From Osmia lignaria lignaria (lineage: Eukaryota; Arthropoda; Insecta; Hymenoptera; Megachilidae), in contig NW_027478159.1 in the NCBI RefSeq assembly GCF_051020975.1, positions 4,108,501 through 4,172,500 of the forward strand: 64,000 nucleotides of DNA, given 5' to 3'. Both the position numbers and the translations under genes were made by a program. Positions 61,183 to 64,000 of this stretch are shown here, one piece after another; the stretch's first letter is position 1; every line of letters begins with the position of its first letter. A model generated the notes under the pieces. The model had not been told where the DNA came from, did not search any database, and saw nothing but the letters and a program-made list of their open reading frames with translations.

Positions 61183-62790
61183 CAAATATCTCGGAAACGA
61201 AGCGAGCTATGGCAAAATGTTAAGAGACCTTTTTTGTAGAGAATAATGTTTCCTACAATTTACGTTCTATGATATTTTTTGATCAGAGGCGTAGTTCTCG
61301 AGATATATCAAGATATTTAAAAGTTCCGAAGCCGCACCAACATAATAGAGATACAGAAACACCGTGGCCCCTTTCTTTGAGATAACTCTGCACTATTGCG
61401 AGCTGCAAATGCCACTTCCAGCTTAGCTGTGCAGAGGAAGAACAACAAGAAGAAGAAATATCTCGAAATATGTCCGTCAGGCCAGTTCCTTTGAGCTGAA
61501 TCTGCAAATATCTCGGAAACGAAGCGAGCTATGGCAAAATGTTAAGAGACGTTTTTTGTAGAGAATTATGTTTCCTACAATTTATGTTCTATGATATTTT
61601 TTGATCAGAAGCGTAGTTTTCGAGATATATCGAGATATTTAAAAGTTCCGAAGCCGCACCAACATAATAGAGATACAGAAACACCGTGGCCCCTTTCTTT
61701 GAGATAACTCTGCACGATTGCGAGCTGGAAATGCCACTTCCAGTTTAGCTGTGCAGAAGAAGAACAACAAGAAGAAGAAATATCTCGAAATATGTCCATC
61801 AGGACCCTTCCCTTGAGATAAATCTGCAAATATCTCGGAAACGAAGCGAGCTATGGCAAAATGTTAAGAGACCTTTTTTGTAGAGAATTATGTTTCCTAC
61901 AATTTATGTTCTATGATATTTTTTGATCAGAAGCGTAGTTTTCGAGATATATCGAGATATGTAAAAGTACCGAAGCCGCACCAACATAATAGAGATACAG
62001 AAACACCGTGGCCCCTTTCTTTGGGATAACTCTGCACTATTGCGAGCTGCAAATGCCACTTCCAGCTTAGCTGTGCAGAAGAAGAACAACAAGAAGAAGA
62101 AATATCTCGAAATATGTCCGTCAGGCCAGTTCCTTTGAGCTGAATCTGCAAATATCTCGGAAACGAAGCGAGCTATGGCAAAATGTTAAGAGACGTTTTT
62201 TGTAGAGAATTGTTTCCTACAATTTATGTTCTATGATATTTTTTGATCAGAAGCGTAGTTTTCGAGATATATCGAGATATTTAAAAGTTCCGAAGCCGCA
62301 CCAACATAATAGGGATACAGAAACACCGTGGCCCCTTTCTTTGAGATAACTCTGCACTAGTGCGAGCCGCAAATGCCACTTCCAGCTTAGCTGTGCAGAA
62401 GAAGAACAACAAGAAGAAGAAATATCTCGAAATATGTCCATCAGGACCCTTCCCTTGAGATAAATCTGCAAATATCTCGGAAACGAAGCGAGCTATGGCA
62501 AAATGTTAAGAGACCTTTTTTGTAGAGAATAATGTTTCCTACAATTTACGTTCTATGATATTTTTTGATCAGAGGCGTAGTTCTCGAGATATATCAAGAT
62601 ATTTAAAAGTTCCGAAGCCGCACCAACATAATAGAGATACAGAAACACCGTGGCCCCTTTCTTTGAGATAACTCTGCACTAGTGCGAGCCGCAAATGCCA
62701 CTTCCAGCTTAGCTGTGCAGAAGAAGAACAACAAGAAGAAGAAATATCTCGAAATATGTCCGTCAGGCCCCTTCCCTTGAGATAAATCTG
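61183..62790 (+). repeat. Mosaic segment of recombined variants
   Basis: Units here combine marks that elsewhere are on separate units: gaataatgtttcctacaatttacg joined to cagaggcg (61,283 region) and again at 62,569; unit 61,827-62,148 has atatgtaaaagtacc and tttgggataac but ends with the C-type ccagttcctttgagctg while keeping gcagaagaag; unit 62,149-62,468 has a type B body but a gtccatcagg end. The 61,505-62,100 stretch aligns with 9,983-10,580 at +51,522 bp. This looks like repeated exchange or conversion. Confidence 0.75.
62149..62468 (+). repeat. 320-bp monomer with a two-base deletion
   Basis: The usual gaattatgtttcc reads gaattgtttcc near 62,207-62,216, a loss of two bases. It is the only deletion found in the window and cancels the two earlier one-base insertions in the unit register. 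Confidence 0.93.
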
Positions 62791-63756
62791 CAAATATCTC
62801 GGAAACGAAGCGAGCTATGGCAAAATGTTAAGAGACCTTTTTTGTAGAGAATTATGTTTCCTACAATTTACGTTCTCTGATATTTTTTGATCAGAAGCGT
62901 AGTTTTCGAGATATATCAAGATATTTAAAAGTTCCGAAGCCGCACCAACATAATAGAGATACAGAAACACCGTGGCCCCTTTCTTTGAGATAACTCTGCA
63001 CTATTGCGCGCTGCAAATGCCACATCCAGCTTAGCTGTGCAGAAGAAGAACAACAAGAAGAAGAAATATCTCGAAATATGTCCGTCAGGCTCCTTCCCTT
63101 GAGATAAATCTGCAAATATCTCGGAAACGAAGCGAGCTATGGCAAAATGTTAAGAGACCTTTTTTGTAGAGAATTAAGTTTCCTACTTTTTATGTTCTAT
63201 GATATTTTTTGATCAGATGCGTAGTTCTCGAGATATATCAAGATATTTAAAAGCTCCGAAGCTGCACCAACATAATAGAGGTACAGAAACACCGTGGCCC
63301 CTTTCTTTGAGATAACTCTGCACTATTGCGAGCTGCAAATGCCACTTCCAGCTTAGCTGTGCAGAAGAAGAACAACAAGAAGAAGAAATATCTGGAAATA
63401 TGTCCGTCAGGCCCCTTCCCTTGAGATAAATCTGCAACTATCTCGGAAACCAAGCGAGCTATGGCAAAATGTTAAGAGACCTTATTTGTAGAGAATTAAG
63501 TTTCCTACTTTTTATGTTCTACGATATTTTTTGATCAGATGCGTAGTTCTCGAGATATATCAAGATATTTAAAAGTTCCGAAGCCGCACCAACATAATAG
63601 AGATACAGAAACACCGTGGCCCCTTTCTTTGAGATAACTCTGCACTGCTGCGAGCTGCAAATGCCACTTCCAGCTTAGCTGTGCAGAAGAAGAACAACAA
63701 GAAGAAGAAATATCTCGAAATATGTCCGTCAGGCCCCTTCCCTTGAGATAAATCTG
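62791..63756 (+). repeat. Three more divergent monomers near the right end
   Basis: Private changes seen here and not in the blocks upstream include ttctctgatatt near 62,875, caggctcctt near 63,087, gaagctgcacc near 63,260, gaggtacag near 63,279, tctggaaat near 63,391, caactatctcgg near 63,435, accaagcg near 63,450, ttctacgatatt near 63,518 and gcactgctgcg near 63,645. No long-range copy of this series occurs in the window. Confidence 0.8.
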
Positions 63757-64000
63757 CAAATATCTCGGAAACGAAGCGAGCTATGGCAAAATGTTAAGAG
63801 ACCTTTTTTGTAGAGAATTAAGTTTCCTACTTTTTACGTTCTATGACATTTTTTGATCAGATGCGTAGTTCTCGAGATATATCAAGATATTTAAAAGTTC
63901 CGAAGCCGCACCAACATAATAGAGATACAGAAACACCGTCGCCCCTTTCTTTGAGATAACTCTGCACTATTGCGAGCTGTAAATGCCACTTCCAGCTTAG
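63757..64000 (+). repeat. Partial terminal monomer (244 bp)
   Basis: Type A unit cut by the window edge after ccacttccagcttag. It has tttttacg near 63,834, gacatttttt near 63,846 and accgtcgcccc near 63,937. The array evidently continues beyond the window. Confidence 0.95.

Larger units (their letters stand above)
1..64000. repeat. 322-bp satellite DNA array, about 198.8 tandem units
   Basis: The string caaatatctcggaaacgaag, or a near variant, recurs every 322 bp from base 1 to the end. Unit n starts at 1+322(n-1) up to 46,047. The register then shifts by +1 in two units and by -2 in one, so the frame is restored by 62,469. There is no non-satellite insertion anywhere, so there is no intergenic or unique stretch to annotate separately. 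Units differ mainly by point substitutions at shared diagnostic sites. The head-to-tail order is constant, with no inverted unit. This is the classic organisation of a eukaryotic satellite. The family is not one I recognise by name. Confidence 0.98.

Noticed and set aside
1..64000. CRISPR array
   Set aside because: The repeats are 322 bp and contiguous with no unique spacers; there are no cas-like genes.
1..64000. Tandem family of small antisense protein genes
   Set aside because: TTG starts, usually no in-frame ATG, stops in about 32 units, mostly amino-acid-changing variation, and no frame continuity because 322 is not divisible by three.
1..64000. Transposable element or its terminal repeats
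   Set aside because: No long frame with transposase, integrase or reverse transcriptase features, no inverted or long terminal repeats bounding a unit, and no target-site duplications.
1..64000. Telomeric or simple-sequence array
   Set aside because: No TTAGG or TTAGGG-type runs; the only simple sequence is the short GAA tract inside each unit.

Overview
The whole window is one uninterrupted satellite DNA array with no recognisable gene. The unit is 322 bp and starts at base 1 of the window. I count 198 complete units (1-63,756) and a 244-bp partial unit (63,757-64,000). Only three units differ in length: 323, 323 and 320 bp. A hand count of one unit (967-1,288) gives about 39% G+C and 11 CpG, which is close to chance expectation. 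A long homogeneous array with a period near two nucleosome repeats, weak or no CpG depletion and no bacterial-style genes suggests pericentromeric or other heterochromatin of a eukaryote. An invertebrate, perhaps an insect, seems most likely, but the sequence does not identify the host.

The units fall into marked variants. Type A has aattaagtttcctacttttt, agatgcgtagttctcgag and attgcgagctg. Type B has aattatgtttcctacaattt, agaagcgtagttttcgag and agtgcgagccg. Type C is A-like on its left, with gaggaagaac and ccagttcctttgagctgaat on its right. Private variants let blocks of units be followed along the array, revealing nested duplications: (i) 4.56-7.77 kb and 7.77-11.31 kb; (ii) a 7,406-bp unit at 8.25-15.66 kb, repeated at 15.66-22.74 kb minus one monomer; (iii) a block of 10.6-10.9 kb at 16.74-27.39 kb and 27.39-38.34 kb; (iv) a five-monomer higher-order repeat, complete at 25.8, 36.7, 38.3, 46.0 and 49.6 kb; (v) a four-monomer tandem duplication at 40.57-43.15 kb; (vi) a 3,543-bp tandem duplication at about 44.93-52.02 kb; (vii) a 4,186-bp offset copy at 52.5/56.7 kb. 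The last kilobase or so (62.8-64.0 kb) carries more private mutations and has no long-range partner here.

Several units are hybrids of two variants joined in register, as expected for unequal crossing-over (or conversion) between misaligned units. They mark the duplication junctions and allow partial ordering of events. Inside the unit there is a degenerate direct sub-repeat 114 bp apart, a GAA-rich purine tract, and four copies of an ATATCTCG-type motif, two on each strand.

An antisense open frame of about 74 codons recurs in most units. It starts at TTG, usually has no in-frame ATG, is broken by stops in about 32 of 198 units, and lies in a unit whose length is not a multiple of three. I read it as incidental. 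No RNA genes, transposase, reverse transcriptase, CRISPR array or other genes were seen.
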